A stretch of 10,378 bases of DNA from RYN-428 sp035695715. GTDB taxonomy: Bacteria > Planctomycetota > Phycisphaerae > Tepidisphaerales > Tepidisphaeraceae. The notes under the pieces were generated by a model, which did not search any database, was not told where the DNA came from, and was given only the letters and a program-made list of their open reading frames with translations. This document shows positions 10,245 through 10,378 of the stretch, piece after piece. The stretch spans positions 1 to 10,378 of the forward strand of contig DASRRM010000419.1 in NCBI GenBank assembly GCA_035695715.1, in the 5' to 3' direction. Each line of letters starts with the position of its first letter. Position 1 is the stretch's first letter. The position numbers were made by a program, and so were the translations under genes.

Positions 10245-10378
10245 CGCCGCATGAAAGTGTCCGGTTTTCTCCGTAGGGTGGGCGTACTCGCCCACCGTCT
10301 TTTTTTCCGAAATCCGGCCGCTGGTGGGCGAGTACGCGAGTACGCCCACCCTACAAAAGCGGACAACATCATGCGGCG
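10245..10378. repeat. Nested long inverted repeat reaching the window edge
   Basis: The inner arms GTAGGGTGGGCG... (10273-10296) and its complement (10323-10354) match, except that the right arm has an extra 8 bp: GCGAGTAC occurs twice in tandem. The flanks also pair: CGCCGCATGA at 10245 with TCATGCGGCG at the last ten bases, and GTGTCCGG near 10257 with CGGACAAC near 10360. The whole structure therefore has arms of nearly 50 bp and may continue past the window. It belongs to the same family as 4253-4323. Confidence 0.88.

Noticed and set aside
1..10378. tRNA, rRNA, insertion sequence or integrase that would mark a classical prophage border
   Set aside because: No cloverleaf, rRNA-like stretch, transposase or integrase motif was seen on either strand, and no att-like direct repeat was found by eye.

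Overview
The window looks like a stretch of a planctomycete chromosome, probably a Phycisphaerae-like lineage. This rests on three things: three membrane proteins ending in the C-x-x-C-x-Y-D-L-R-A...R-C-P-E-C-G zinc-ribbon tail I associate with Planctomycetota, many GC-rich palindromic intergenic repeats of the 'GTGGCACGGGC / GCCCGTGTC' kind, and a GTGGTCA low-complexity repeat also familiar from that phylum. No taxonomic search was possible, so this is recognition and not proof.

Two gene populations are interleaved. On the minus strand, read right to left, is an ordered set of tailed-phage (HK97/SPP1-type) morphogenesis genes: a capsid-associated/decoration-like protein (9645-10079), a gp6-type head-tail adaptor (8222-9139), a head-closure protein (6517-6867), a beta-solenoid-like protein (5478-6401), a tail-completion-like protein (4361-4762), and two larger conserved-looking structural candidates (3208-3990, 846-1793). 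A GNAT-like acetyltransferase (137-799) and the start of another gene at the left edge follow. Portal, terminase and major capsid genes would be expected beyond the right edge, and the tape measure and tail tip beyond the left edge; none of these is in view.

Almost every gap between the structural genes holds a gene that does not look like phage. On the plus strand are 2826-3188, 4806-5435, 6903-7109, 7205-7795 and 9210-9377; on the minus strand is 1904-2512. They form two groups: small membrane proteins with an N-terminal L-D-Y motif, and two-helix membrane proteins with a C-terminal zinc ribbon. Three structural genes are divergently paired with one of these genes across only 35-70 bp. In two of those pairs, and at one further gene, a -10-like hexamer lies 6-7 nt before the start codon, which suggests leaderless transcripts.

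The gaps at the other ends of these units are filled with palindromes: about nine REP-like hairpins, and five long inverted repeats of at least four unrelated sequences. A working phage rarely spaces head-tail genes this way. The layout suggests a long-resident, possibly domesticated phage-derived or gene-transfer-agent-like particle locus that has accumulated host genes and repeats, but function cannot be judged from this window alone.
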